From contig PMKX01000136.1 in assembly GCA_003158705.1 (NCBI GenBank), positions 1,334 to 9,263 on the forward strand: a stretch of DNA of 7,930 nucleotides. The letters run 5' to 3'. The stretch is from Actinomycetota bacterium (lineage in GTDB: Bacteria; Actinomycetota; Thermoleophilia; UBA2241). Below, in pieces: positions 1-5,567 of the stretch; position 1 is the first letter of the stretch, and each line of letters begins with the position of its first letter. The notes below the pieces were generated by a model. It saw only the letters and a list, made by a program, of their open reading frames with translations, was not told where the DNA came from and ran no database searches. Position numbers and translations under genes: made by a program.

Positions 1-98
1 AGTCGCCGCAGCGCACCCGAGGCGCGCTGATCGCCCACGTGCTCGACGCTCCAGTGAGAGCCCAGCTTCCGCCCAAGGACGGACACCACACCCTCCAT
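1..98 (-). CDS. Possible divergent gene, N-terminal fragment only, unknown function
   Basis: On the minus strand an ATG at 98-96 opens a frame that stays open to the window edge, giving about 32 residues starting MEGVVSVLGRKLGSHW. Its composition is protein-like and third positions are mainly G or C. The large palindrome (103-161) would lie immediately upstream, where an operator or promoter would be expected. There is no strong ribosome binding site; an alternative in-frame GTG sits just before the ATG. The fragment is too short to assign to a family and may be a chance open frame. Confidence 0.22.
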   Translation of the reverse strand, partial: MEGVVSVLGRKLGSHWSVEHVGDQRASGALRR

Positions 99-102
99 CA
101 CC

Positions 103-161
103 GTGCTCGCAGAATGGTAAGTGTTTCCTTCCATAGGAAACACTTACGAATCTGCGAGCAC
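103..161. repeat. Large palindrome / hairpin, 27-bp arms, 5-base loop
   Basis: The outer arms GTGCTCGCAGA (103-113) and TCTGCGAGCAC (151-161) are perfect reverse complements. So are the inner arms GTAAGTGTTTCC (117-128) and GGAAACACTTAC (136-147). The three-base junctions (114-116 and 148-150) contribute one more pair and two mismatches, and T129 pairs with A135. In total 25 of 27 positions pair around a TCCAT loop (130-134). The inner arms are much more AT-rich than the surroundings. There is no T-run on either side in either direction, so this is not an ordinary intrinsic terminator. It could be an operator for a dimeric repressor, a cruciform-forming element, or the remnant of a small mobile element. 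Confidence 0.85.
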
Positions 162-337
162 CCGCACAAGCGCTGCGGGTACCGGCGTGGCTCGCAATCG
201 TCGCTGCACCACGATGACGTTTTCGCTACACGCTCGAAGCCCAAAACCTATCCGAGCCGGACATCCGTCCCGGCGTTCACGCCGTTCGTGCCAGCCGGCA
301 CTGGACACAGCGCAGGGCATCTGCCAGCGTTCGCCGC

Positions 338-1360
338 ATGAGCCGGCCGCTGCTGATAGTCAATCCGCGCTCGGGCTGGGCGCGTACGGGCCGCCAGTTC
401 CCGCGGATGCTGGCGGCCATCGAGCGCGCCCTCGGCGATGTGGAGATCGCCCACACGACTCGCTGCGGCCACGCCATCGACCTGGCGTATCGCGGAGCTC
501 TGGAGGGTCACGATCCCGTGATCTCGGTGGGCGGCGACGGCACTCTCAACGAGGTCGTCAACGGCCTGATGAAGGCGCGCGCAGACGGCGGCGCAGAGTG
601 CGCCGGCCGAGGCGCGGAGCGCGCGCCACGTCTGGGGTTGATCGCCGCCGGCACCGGCGGCGACTTCCGGCGCTCACTGGGTCTGCAGCACAGCCTGGAC
701 GCCTACCTGGAGGCGCTCACCAGCGGGCGCGAACGGACCATCGACGTGGGCCTGGCCCGCTTCACCGGCAACGACGGTCGGCCTGCCACGCGCTACTTCG
801 TCAACGTGCTCTCGGCCGGCGCCGGCGGCCTGGTGGACCGCTACGTCGGCCAGGCCCCCGCCTGGATCGGCGGGCGCGCAGCCTACTATCTCGCCTCGCT
901 ACGCGCCATCGCGCGTTGCGTGCGCGCTCCCCTGCGCTGCCGGGTGACGTTCGCCGGCAAGACCAGCGAGCGTCTCATCTCTCCCTACCTCGTCTGCGTG
1001 GCCAACGGCGCCTGGTTCGGCGCCGGCATGCACGTGGCTCCCATGGCGCGCCTCGACGACGGGCGGCTTGAGGTGGTCTCGCTGGGCCTGCCTTCCAAGC
1101 GCTATCTCGTGCGCCGCATGCCCATCGTCTATGCCGGCGCCCATCTGGACGAGCCCGGCGTGGAGCACTTCGGCTGCCAGAAGATCGAGTTCGAGTTCGA
1201 CCACGAGCGCATGAGCGAAGCGCAGCTCGCCGCCGCCGGCCGCCGCTTCCTGCTCGACGTGGACGGCGACGCCTTGGGCGGCATGCCGCTGAGCATCGAG
1301 GTAGTGCCCGCCGCCCTCGTCACGCTTGCCCCTCCCGCCAGCCGGGTAGGTGTCGCCTGA
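338..1360 (+). CDS. Diacylglycerol kinase family lipid kinase (YegS/DgkB/BmrU-like)
   Basis: A predicted cytosolic, membrane-associated lipid kinase of 340 residues. Members of this family use ATP to phosphorylate diacylglycerol or related lipids for phospholipid turnover; the exact substrate cannot be read from sequence. The N-terminal NPRSG (9-13) and the nucleotide-binding GGDGTLNEVVNGL (65-77) are the family hallmarks. GTGGDF (105-110) takes the place of the more usual GTxNDF loop. The C-terminal beta-sandwich domain carries the NGxxFGxG region (223-230), followed by APMARLDDGRLEV (234-246), and DVDGD (307-311) near the end. Length is slightly above the usual ~300, with a 10-20 residue insertion near 82-97. 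The ATG at 338 lies seven codons before NPRSG and is the natural start, although no Shine-Dalgarno sequence is evident. Its TGA overlaps the ATG of the channel gene by one base, so the two are probably translated together. Confidence 0.93.
   Translation: MSRPLLIVNPRSGWARTGRQFPRMLAAIERALGDVEIAHTTRCGHAIDLAYRGALEGHDPVISVGGDGTLNEVVNGLMKARADGGAECAGRGAERAPRLGLIAAGTGGDFRRSLGLQHSLDAYLEALTSGRERTIDVGLARFTGNDGRPATRYFVNVLSAGAGGLVDRYVGQAPAWIGGRAAYYLASLRAIARCVRAPLRCRVTFAGKTSERLISPYLVCVANGAWFGAGMHVAPMARLDDGRLEVVSLGLPSKRYLVRRMPIVYAGAHLDEPGVEHFGCQKIEFEFDHERMSEAQLAAAGRRFLLDVDGDALGGMPLSIEVVPAALVTLAPPASRVGVA
1344..1352 (+). promoter_or_regulatory. Ribosome binding site for the TMEM175-type gene
   Basis: GGGTAGGTG lies inside the last codons of the lipid kinase, seven bases before the ATG at 1360. 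It supports that start and coupled translation through the TGATG junction. Confidence 0.6.
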
Positions 1361-2007
1361 TGAACGGTCAGAACGGCGCCCTGGAGCAGAACGAGACCGG
1401 CCGCGTGGAGGCGTTCAGCGACGGCGTGTTCGCCATCGCCGCCACGCTGCTCGTGTTCAACCTGCACGTGCCCGACGCGCTCGGCGTGCACAGCGGCGGC
1501 GGCTTGTGGCGCGACCTGACGCACCACTGGCCGAGCTACGCCGCCTTCGTGATCAGCTTCATCTCAATCCTGGTCATGTGGTCCAGCCACCACAACATCT
1601 TCAACCTGATCCGGCGCGTGGACCACACGTTCCTGCTGCTCAACGGGCTCGTGCTGTTGGGCATCGCGGCGACGCCGTTCACCACCTCGCTGCTGGCGCA
1701 GAACTTCGGTCATCCGGGCGAGAGAGTGGCGGCGGCCGTGTACAGTGCCGTGGCTCTGTTCATCACCTTGGCCTTCAACGCCATGTGGCACTACGCGGCC
1801 CGCGGGCGCCGCCTGCTGGCCGCCACCACGAGCGCCGGCCAGGTGCGCGGCGTCGCTCGCCAATACGCCGTAGGGCCGCTGGCCTTTGCCCTGGCGCTGG
1901 CTCTCTCGCTCGTCAGCGCCGAGGCCAGTGTGCTGGTGTTCGTGGCCGTCGAGGTCTTCTTCGCCTTGCCGTTCGGCCCCAACCGCAGCGTGCCGGAGAC
2001 GAGCTAG
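1360..2007 (+). CDS. TMEM175-family (DUF1211) potassium channel
   Basis: A predicted six-helix membrane protein of 215 residues. Bacterial TMEM175 proteins form leak-like potassium channels of a fold distinct from canonical K+ channels. The family signature RxxxFSDGVFAI is present at residues 15-26 (R15, F19, S20, D21, G22) at the start of helix 1. Further hydrophobic segments lie at about 58-75, 90-112, 123-145, 168-187 and 189-205. Residues 74-89 (WSSHHNIFNLIRRVDH) match the polar, His-containing loop after helix 2 typical of the family. It is the second gene of a unit with the lipid kinase (one-base overlap), perhaps linking lipid and ion homeostasis, which is inference only. It ends in TAG, and the frame after the stop stays open up to the ATG of the next gene at 2164. 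Confidence 0.92.
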   Translation: MNGQNGALEQNETGRVEAFSDGVFAIAATLLVFNLHVPDALGVHSGGGLWRDLTHHWPSYAAFVISFISILVMWSSHHNIFNLIRRVDHTFLLLNGLVLLGIAATPFTTSLLAQNFGHPGERVAAAVYSAVALFITLAFNAMWHYAARGRRLLAATTSAGQVRGVARQYAVGPLAFALALALSLVSAEASVLVFVAVEVFFALPFGPNRSVPETS

Positions 2008-2062
2008 CTTCGGCTGACGCTGTCGCGGCGCCATGGACCGGCCGCGTCTCCCTCCGCCGCGA

Positions 2063-2106
2063 CCCGCAGGGCACGGCCCCCGCAGGGCGCGGCCCGCAGG
2101 GCACGG
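2063..2106 (+). repeat. Short GC-rich direct repeats, three copies
   Basis: CCCGCAGGGCACGG occurs at 2063-2076 and 2093-2106, with a one-base variant (CCCGCAGGGCGCGG) at 2079-2092. The first spacing is 16 bases and the second 14. The array fills the gap between the channel gene and the first propeller gene, just upstream of the possible -10 element. Role unknown; slipped-strand expansion is a simple explanation. Confidence 0.8.
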
Positions 2107-2119
2107 CCGCCCGGCGGCG

Positions 2120-2125
2120 TATATT
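2120..2125 (+). promoter_or_regulatory. Possible -10 element for the first propeller gene
   Basis: TATATT is a rare AT-rich hexamer in this GC-rich gap, 38 bases upstream of the ATG at 2164, which would give a leader of about 30 bases. The expected -35 position falls in the GC-rich repeats and has no recognisable hexamer, so this is weak. Confidence 0.3.
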
Positions 2126-2152
2126 CGAGTGACCGCACCATTACCGCCCACT

Positions 2153-2158
2153 GGGGGT
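2153..2158 (+). promoter_or_regulatory. Ribosome binding site of the first propeller gene
   Basis: GGGGGT followed by CAAAG precedes the ATG at 2164. The second propeller gene has a similar GGGGTCA directly before its ATG, so the two leaders resemble each other. Confidence 0.5.
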
Positions 2159-2163
2159 CAAAG

Positions 2164-3543
2164 ATGTCACGCCGCCGCTTCGCACTCATCCTTACGCTCC
2201 TGCTCGCCTTCGCACTGCCGCTGCTGACGGCCGCGGTCGCCAACGCTCAAGGGCGCTTCGCGAGCCGGGAGGCATGGACGCGCAGGTACTTCCCCAGCTC
2301 CGAGTACGCCATGTTCACCAGCGTGGCGACTGGGCCCGGAGGCGTGGTCTACGCCATGGGGTTCAGCTTCGCCGGCGGCGGCGTGCCGGCCGTCGTCGTC
2401 GCCAAGTACGACGCCGCCGGCCACCGGCGCTGGCTGCGCTCCTACGACGGCGTGGCCCACGGCGGCGCCACGTTCCTCGGCGAAGGCCCCCTCCTGGCTG
2501 TGGACCACGCCGGCAATGTGGTGACGGCGTGCACGGCCTACCTCGGGGGAGGCACCAAGAACGTGGTGGCCCTCAAGTACACGCCCGGCGGCAAGCTCAT
2601 ATGGGTGGGCCGGCGGCACGAGACCGGCGAGCCCCAGGACGCGTCTTTCCTCAGCCTGGACGCCGCCGGCAACGTCTACGTGGCCGGCCGCACCACGCGC
2701 ACCAGCACCAGCGACGACTACATCGAGGTCAAGTTCGCGGCCGACAGCGGCAGAGTCGACTGGGCATATCGCTACGCAGGGCCCGGCGACGCGGCGCACG
2801 GCGTCGACTTGGTGCAGGGCATCGCCGTGGACCACAAAGGCGACTCCTACATGACCGGCATCAGCGACAATGGCGACGGCAACTCGTCCATCGCCACGGT
2901 CAAGCTGACCCCCGCAGGCCACAGGGCCTGGGTGCGGCGTCTCAACCCCGGCGTGAGCTCGCAGAGTCACGACCTGGCTCTGGGCAAGAACGGCGACCTC
3001 TACCTGGTGGGAAACACGTTCAGTGGAGGGCTCTCGGGCACCGACACGCTGCTCGCCAGGTACTCCCCAAGCGGCACGCTGCGCTGGACGAGACTGCTGA
3101 GCATCGACCAGGCGGACGACCTGCAGAGCATGGTGATCGACAACAAGGGGAGCGTGATAGCGCTCGGTGGGAGCAGCGACGGCGCCAGCCAGGAGTTGGT
3201 CTACAAGTGGTCCGCTGCCGGCGACCTCAAGTGGGTGAAGACCGTGCCGGCTACGGTCGTGGAACCGGTGGTGGTCGAGAAGGCCATCGCCGTGGACTCC
3301 CAGCGCACCGTCTTCTGCGGCGGCTACTGGGTGGGAGGCAGGCGCCTCACCAGCGCCGGCTTCACCGTAGCTGCCTACAGCAGCACCGGCCACCTCAAGT
3401 GGAGCGACACGTACAGTGCCGCGGGTGACCTGGCCGACTACTGTCTAGCACTGGCAGCCAACAGCGGCGCGGTCTACGGCGTGGGCCAGGCGAACGTGGG
3501 CGTCAACAAGTACGCGGGGGTTGTGGTCAAGTACCACAAGTAG
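2164..3543 (+). CDS. Secreted eight-bladed beta-propeller protein (SBBP/PQQ-like repeats)
   Basis: An exported protein of 459 residues. The N-terminus has a basic stretch (SRRRF at 2-6, which loosely fits a Tat twin-arginine motif), a long hydrophobic core (7-26) and a likely cleavage after ANA (residue 28). The rest is eight repeats of the pattern LAVDxxGNVYVxG...VVKYxxxGxxxW. Marker tryptophans sit at 38, 90, 147, 200, 256, 308, 357 and 413, a spacing of 49-57 residues. The first W-strand (EAWTRRY) lies before the first full repeat, and the last repeat ends at VVKYHK without its own W-strand. This suggests ring closure with N- and C-terminal strands completing one blade. No catalytic or anchoring motif is visible. 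Such propellers usually bind other proteins or glycans; no ligand can be named. It ends in TAG and is followed by a strong terminator. A paralogue lies at 4140-5546. Confidence 0.9.
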   Translation: MSRRRFALILTLLLAFALPLLTAAVANAQGRFASREAWTRRYFPSSEYAMFTSVATGPGGVVYAMGFSFAGGGVPAVVVAKYDAAGHRRWLRSYDGVAHGGATFLGEGPLLAVDHAGNVVTACTAYLGGGTKNVVALKYTPGGKLIWVGRRHETGEPQDASFLSLDAAGNVYVAGRTTRTSTSDDYIEVKFAADSGRVDWAYRYAGPGDAAHGVDLVQGIAVDHKGDSYMTGISDNGDGNSSIATVKLTPAGHRAWVRRLNPGVSSQSHDLALGKNGDLYLVGNTFSGGLSGTDTLLARYSPSGTLRWTRLLSIDQADDLQSMVIDNKGSVIALGGSSDGASQELVYKWSAAGDLKWVKTVPATVVEPVVVEKAIAVDSQRTVFCGGYWVGGRRLTSAGFTVAAYSSTGHLKWSDTYSAAGDLADYCLALAANSGAVYGVGQANVGVNKYAGVVVKYHK

Positions 3544-3579
3544 CGCGGCGCTCCGTCCGACGCACCTGCTACTCTCGAG

Positions 3580-3647
3580 GGCGAACGCCGCCGCCGGGCT
3601 AACTCACCCCGACCGTGACTAGCCGGCGGCGCGTTCGCCTTTTCTTC
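3580..3647 (+). terminator. Intrinsic terminator after the first propeller gene
   Basis: The left arm starts with GGCGAACG (3580-3587) and continues through a GCC-rich stretch to GCTA (3598-3601). The right arm runs from TAGC (3620-3623) to CGTTCGCC (3632-3639), pairing over about 20 base pairs with two single-base bulges. Inside the loop TCAC (3604-3607) can pair with GTGA (3615-3618), extending the helix. TTTTCTTC (3640-3647) follows directly. It sits 36 bases after the propeller stop and separates it from the downstream genes. Confidence 0.9.
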
Positions 3648-3673
3648 ATCTAACGTCAACCAATCTGCACCGA

Positions 3674-3681
3674 TATGTAAT
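3674..3681 (+). promoter_or_regulatory. Possible -10 region for the 68-aa gene and downstream genes
   Basis: TATGTAAT is an AT-rich patch after the terminator and about 85 bases before the GTG at 3766. A new promoter is expected somewhere between 3648 and 3765 because of the terminator. No convincing -35 hexamer is visible, so the exact site is uncertain. Confidence 0.25.
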
Positions 3682-3720
3682 AGTGCGGCGGCGCAAAGCG
3701 TGCCATGCTACGTCTGACGC

Positions 3721-3747
3721 ATTGGCAACCCGCCATTGGCAACCCGC
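3721..3747 (+). repeat. Perfect 13-base direct repeat upstream of the 68-aa gene
   Basis: ATTGGCAACCCGC occurs at 3721-3733 and again at 3735-3747, a period of 14 bases. It lies just before the Shine-Dalgarno sequence of the small gene. It could be a paired binding site for a regulator or a simple tandem duplication. Confidence 0.85.
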
Positions 3748-3751
3748 GACC

Positions 3752-3760
3752 GAGAGGAGG
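3752..3760 (+). promoter_or_regulatory. Strong Shine-Dalgarno that sets the GTG start of the 68-aa gene
   Basis: GAGAGGAGG lies five bases before the GTG at 3766. It is the best ribosome binding site in the window and argues for this start over an in-frame TTG at 3736. Confidence 0.8.
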
Positions 3761-3765
3761 CGCTC

Positions 3766-3972
3766 GTGGCCACCACCATCCCCACCGGCGACGGCTACTG
3801 GATCGTCGAGCTGCCCGAAGGCTTGGCCGCGCAAACCAGGACCGCCTGCATCGAGACGCTGGACGAGTTCACGGCCTCCAGCGAGACGTTCTTCGGCGCC
3901 GCCTACCACGGGCGCGAGCTCAACGACGCCATGCTGCTCTGGGTGCAAGAGGTGCCCGAGCCGCTCACGTAG
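3766..3972 (+). CDS. Small acidic protein of unknown function (68 aa)
   Basis: I do not recognise a family. The GTG at 3766 follows an excellent Shine-Dalgarno sequence, and third codon positions are strongly G/C-biased as in the neighbouring genes, so expression is likely. The product is strongly acidic (11 Asp/Glu against two Arg and no Lys), has a single Cys (C28), and has no signal peptide or membrane segment, which suggests a small soluble cytosolic protein. Residues 9-18 (DGYWIVELPE) look like a beta-hairpin, residues 21-37 like an amphipathic helix, and 51-63 (ELNDAMLLWVQEV) like another helix. It sits alone between the terminator of the first propeller gene and the second propeller gene, 167 bases from the latter. 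It ends in TAG. A role as a small adaptor or regulator is conceivable but unsupported. Confidence 0.7.
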   Translation: MATTIPTGDGYWIVELPEGLAAQTRTACIETLDEFTASSETFFGAAYHGRELNDAMLLWVQEVPEPLT

Positions 3973-4018
3973 CGGCTGCGGCCCGGCTGCCGCACTCGCC
4001 ACGCCAGCGGCGGCAGCG

Positions 4019-4024
4019 TATGCT
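4019..4024 (+). promoter_or_regulatory. Possible -10 element upstream of the second propeller gene
   Basis: TATGCT follows a CGGCGGCAGCG stretch much as TATATT at 2120 follows CGGCGGCG upstream of the first propeller gene. It would give a leader of about 110 bases containing the 28-base repeats. No -35 hexamer is recognisable, and read-through transcription from the 68-aa gene is equally possible. Confidence 0.2.
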
Positions 4025-4054
4025 CCTGCCAAGCACAGAGTATGGCCGCGCCGC

Positions 4055-4110
4055 CACAGGCCGCGCCGCCCACCCGCGTCGTCACAGGCCGCGTCGTCCA
4101 CCCGCGCCGC
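4055..4110 (+). repeat. Two 28-base tandem repeats in the leader of the second propeller gene
   Basis: A unit beginning CACAGGCCGCG occurs at 4055-4082 and 4083-4110 with 24 of 28 bases identical. The four differences are all C/T exchanges, at unit positions 12, 15, 25 and 28. A partial copy (GGCCGCGCCGC) precedes it at 4044-4054. It lies between the 68-aa gene and the ribosome binding site of the second propeller gene. Confidence 0.8.
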
Positions 4111-4139
4111 CCCAGCCGGCGCCGTACCAAGGGGTCAGC

Positions 4140-5546
4140 ATGGCAGCTCGTCTTCACATCGCCTTCCTTGCAGCACTTGCGCTCGCGCTCGCCGTGCCCG
4201 GGCTCGCCTGGGCCTACCAGCCTGGCCCGGGCGCGCTCGCCGGGCCGCGCGGTTCTGCCCCGGGCTCGCTCGTGTGGGCCAAGGTGAGCGCGCTTACGGC
4301 CAACATCGATCAGATCAACGATGTGGCCGCCGGCCCGGGCGGCAGCGTTTACGCCGTCGGCGAAGCCAACGGCACCTGGAGCAACCAGGGCGACCTGCTG
4401 GTGGTCAAGTACACGGCCAGCGGTGGGGTCGCCTGGCGACGTACCTACGACGGCCCAGACGGTCTGCAGGACTACGGCTGGGCGCTGGCCGTCGATCACG
4501 CCGGCAACGTGGTCGCCGTCGGCGTGAGCAACACGGTCGCGTCCGGCAGCGACATGCTCGTCGTCAAGTACGACGCCGCCGGCAACCAGAAGTGGGTGGT
4601 CGACTTCAACGGCGCCGGCAACGGCGACGACGTCGCCCGTGACGTGGTCTTCGGCTCTTCCGGCAAGATCTTTGTGGCAGGCATGTGCACGGTCGAGAGC
4701 GTGCCGACCGTCGTGACGGAAGCTTATGAGCTCGAGATCTCCAGCGCCGGCACCGTCGTGAACCAGGTCGGCTACAGCGGCGCCGGGAGCGACGCCGAGG
4801 GCGTCGCCATCGCCAAGGACGGCAGCGGCAACACCTACGTGGCCGGCACCACTCACGACACGGGCACCACGTCGAGCATCATCCTCTTCAAGACCAGCAG
4901 CGCCGGCGCACCCGTCTGGATGCACGAGCTCACCACCGCAGGCCATACGAACGACGCGGCCAAGGACATCGCCTTCGGCAACGGCGCCGTGTACGTGTGC
5001 GGCACCAGCGTTCCCGTGCCGGCTCATCACGACGACGCCCTGGTGGTGAAGTACAGCCCCGCCGGCAGCTTCCAGTGGGCGCGCACCTGGGACGGGGCGG
5101 CGCACGAGGTAGACCAGGCGAACGCCCTGGCAGTCGACAACGCCGGCGACGTGTACGCAGCCGGCCTTTCTTGGCAGTTCGGTGGCGCGAAGTACAAGGC
5201 CCTCCTGCTCAAGTGGGACGCCGCCGGCCACCGCAAATGGGTCAAGCTGGACGGCTCCACCAAGACCTTCAAGTGGGCGGGCTTCGAGGACGTGGTGGTA
5301 GACAACGCCGGCCACGCCTGGTGTGGGGGCTGGGCAGCCCGCAAGTCGGGCGACATCGACTGGTTCCTGACCAAGCACGCGGCCAACGGCTCGCAGAGCT
5401 GGATGGCCACCTTCGGCGGCGCCAGCCACGGCGACGACTCCTGCCAGAGCCTGGCGCTCGGGGGCTCGTCGGCCCTGTTCGCCGGCGGCTCCGTACAAGG
5501 ATCGACGACCGGCTACGACGTTGCCGTGGCCAAGTTCGTGCCCTAG
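4140..5546 (+). CDS. Second secreted eight-bladed beta-propeller protein (SBBP/PQQ-like repeats)
   Basis: An exported protein of 468 residues. The ATG at 4140 follows AAGGGG with five-base spacing and starts a clear Sec signal peptide (hydrophobic core 8-22, likely cleavage after AWA at residue 26). Upstream in-frame codons belong to the noncoding leader. A Gly/Pro linker (28-43) precedes eight repeats. Marker tryptophans are at 46, 99, 152, 260, 313, 367 and 421, almost exactly 53-54 residues apart. The expected W near 207 is replaced in the fourth unit (AGTVVNQV). As in the first propeller, the initial W-strand (SLVWAKV) can complete the last blade, which ends at VAVAKFVP. The similar architecture, repeat sequence and leader indicate an old duplication of the gene at 2164-3543. 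The ligand is unknown. It ends in TAG, 21 bases before the phosphatase gene and in the same frame, and is probably co-transcribed with it. Confidence 0.9.
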   Translation: MAARLHIAFLAALALALAVPGLAWAYQPGPGALAGPRGSAPGSLVWAKVSALTANIDQINDVAAGPGGSVYAVGEANGTWSNQGDLLVVKYTASGGVAWRRTYDGPDGLQDYGWALAVDHAGNVVAVGVSNTVASGSDMLVVKYDAAGNQKWVVDFNGAGNGDDVARDVVFGSSGKIFVAGMCTVESVPTVVTEAYELEISSAGTVVNQVGYSGAGSDAEGVAIAKDGSGNTYVAGTTHDTGTTSSIILFKTSSAGAPVWMHELTTAGHTNDAAKDIAFGNGAVYVCGTSVPVPAHHDDALVVKYSPAGSFQWARTWDGAAHEVDQANALAVDNAGDVYAAGLSWQFGGAKYKALLLKWDAAGHRKWVKLDGSTKTFKWAGFEDVVVDNAGHAWCGGWAARKSGDIDWFLTKHAANGSQSWMATFGGASHGDDSCQSLALGGSSALFAGGSVQGSTTGYDVAVAKFVP

Positions 5547-5567
5547 CAGCGCGCAAGCAGGGCGACC

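Larger units (their letters stand above)
1..337. other. Upstream region with no convincing + strand gene
   Basis: No reading frame here looks like a real + strand gene. The third forward frame is open from the window edge to a TGA at 339-341 that overlaps the kinase ATG (ATGA). Its translation is rich in His, Arg and Ser, its third-position G/C bias is weaker than in the real genes, and it would run straight through the large palindrome at 103-161. I therefore treat it as noncoding. The stretch holds the palindrome, a small adjoining hairpin (CCCGCA at 161-166 with TGCGGG at 174-179), and possibly the first codons of a divergent gene on the minus strand. I see no clear promoter or Shine-Dalgarno sequence for the downstream kinase. 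Confidence 0.5.

Noticed and set aside
103..161. Palindrome as an intrinsic terminator
   Set aside because: No T-run follows the stem on either strand; the next bases are CCCGCA on the + strand and GGTGATGG on the minus strand.
39..341. Forward frame ending in ATGA overlap with the lipid kinase start
   Set aside because: The overlap is attractive for translational coupling, but the product is His/Arg/Ser-rich, its codon bias is weaker than in the real genes, and it would pass through the large palindrome. I left it as noncoding with some doubt.
2167..3393. 408-codon open frame on the minus strand over the first propeller gene
   Set aside because: Antisense shadow of a repeat protein with a signal peptide and periodic tryptophans on the + strand; no domain of its own.
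4055..4110. Tandem repeats as a CRISPR array
   Set aside because: The copies adjoin without spacers, are only two in number and differ from each other by four C/T exchanges.
3705..4139. N-terminal extension of the second propeller protein
   Set aside because: The in-frame upstream codons read an Arg/His/Pro-rich product across the 68-aa gene and the tandem repeats. The ATG at 4140 has a ribosome site and a clean signal peptide.
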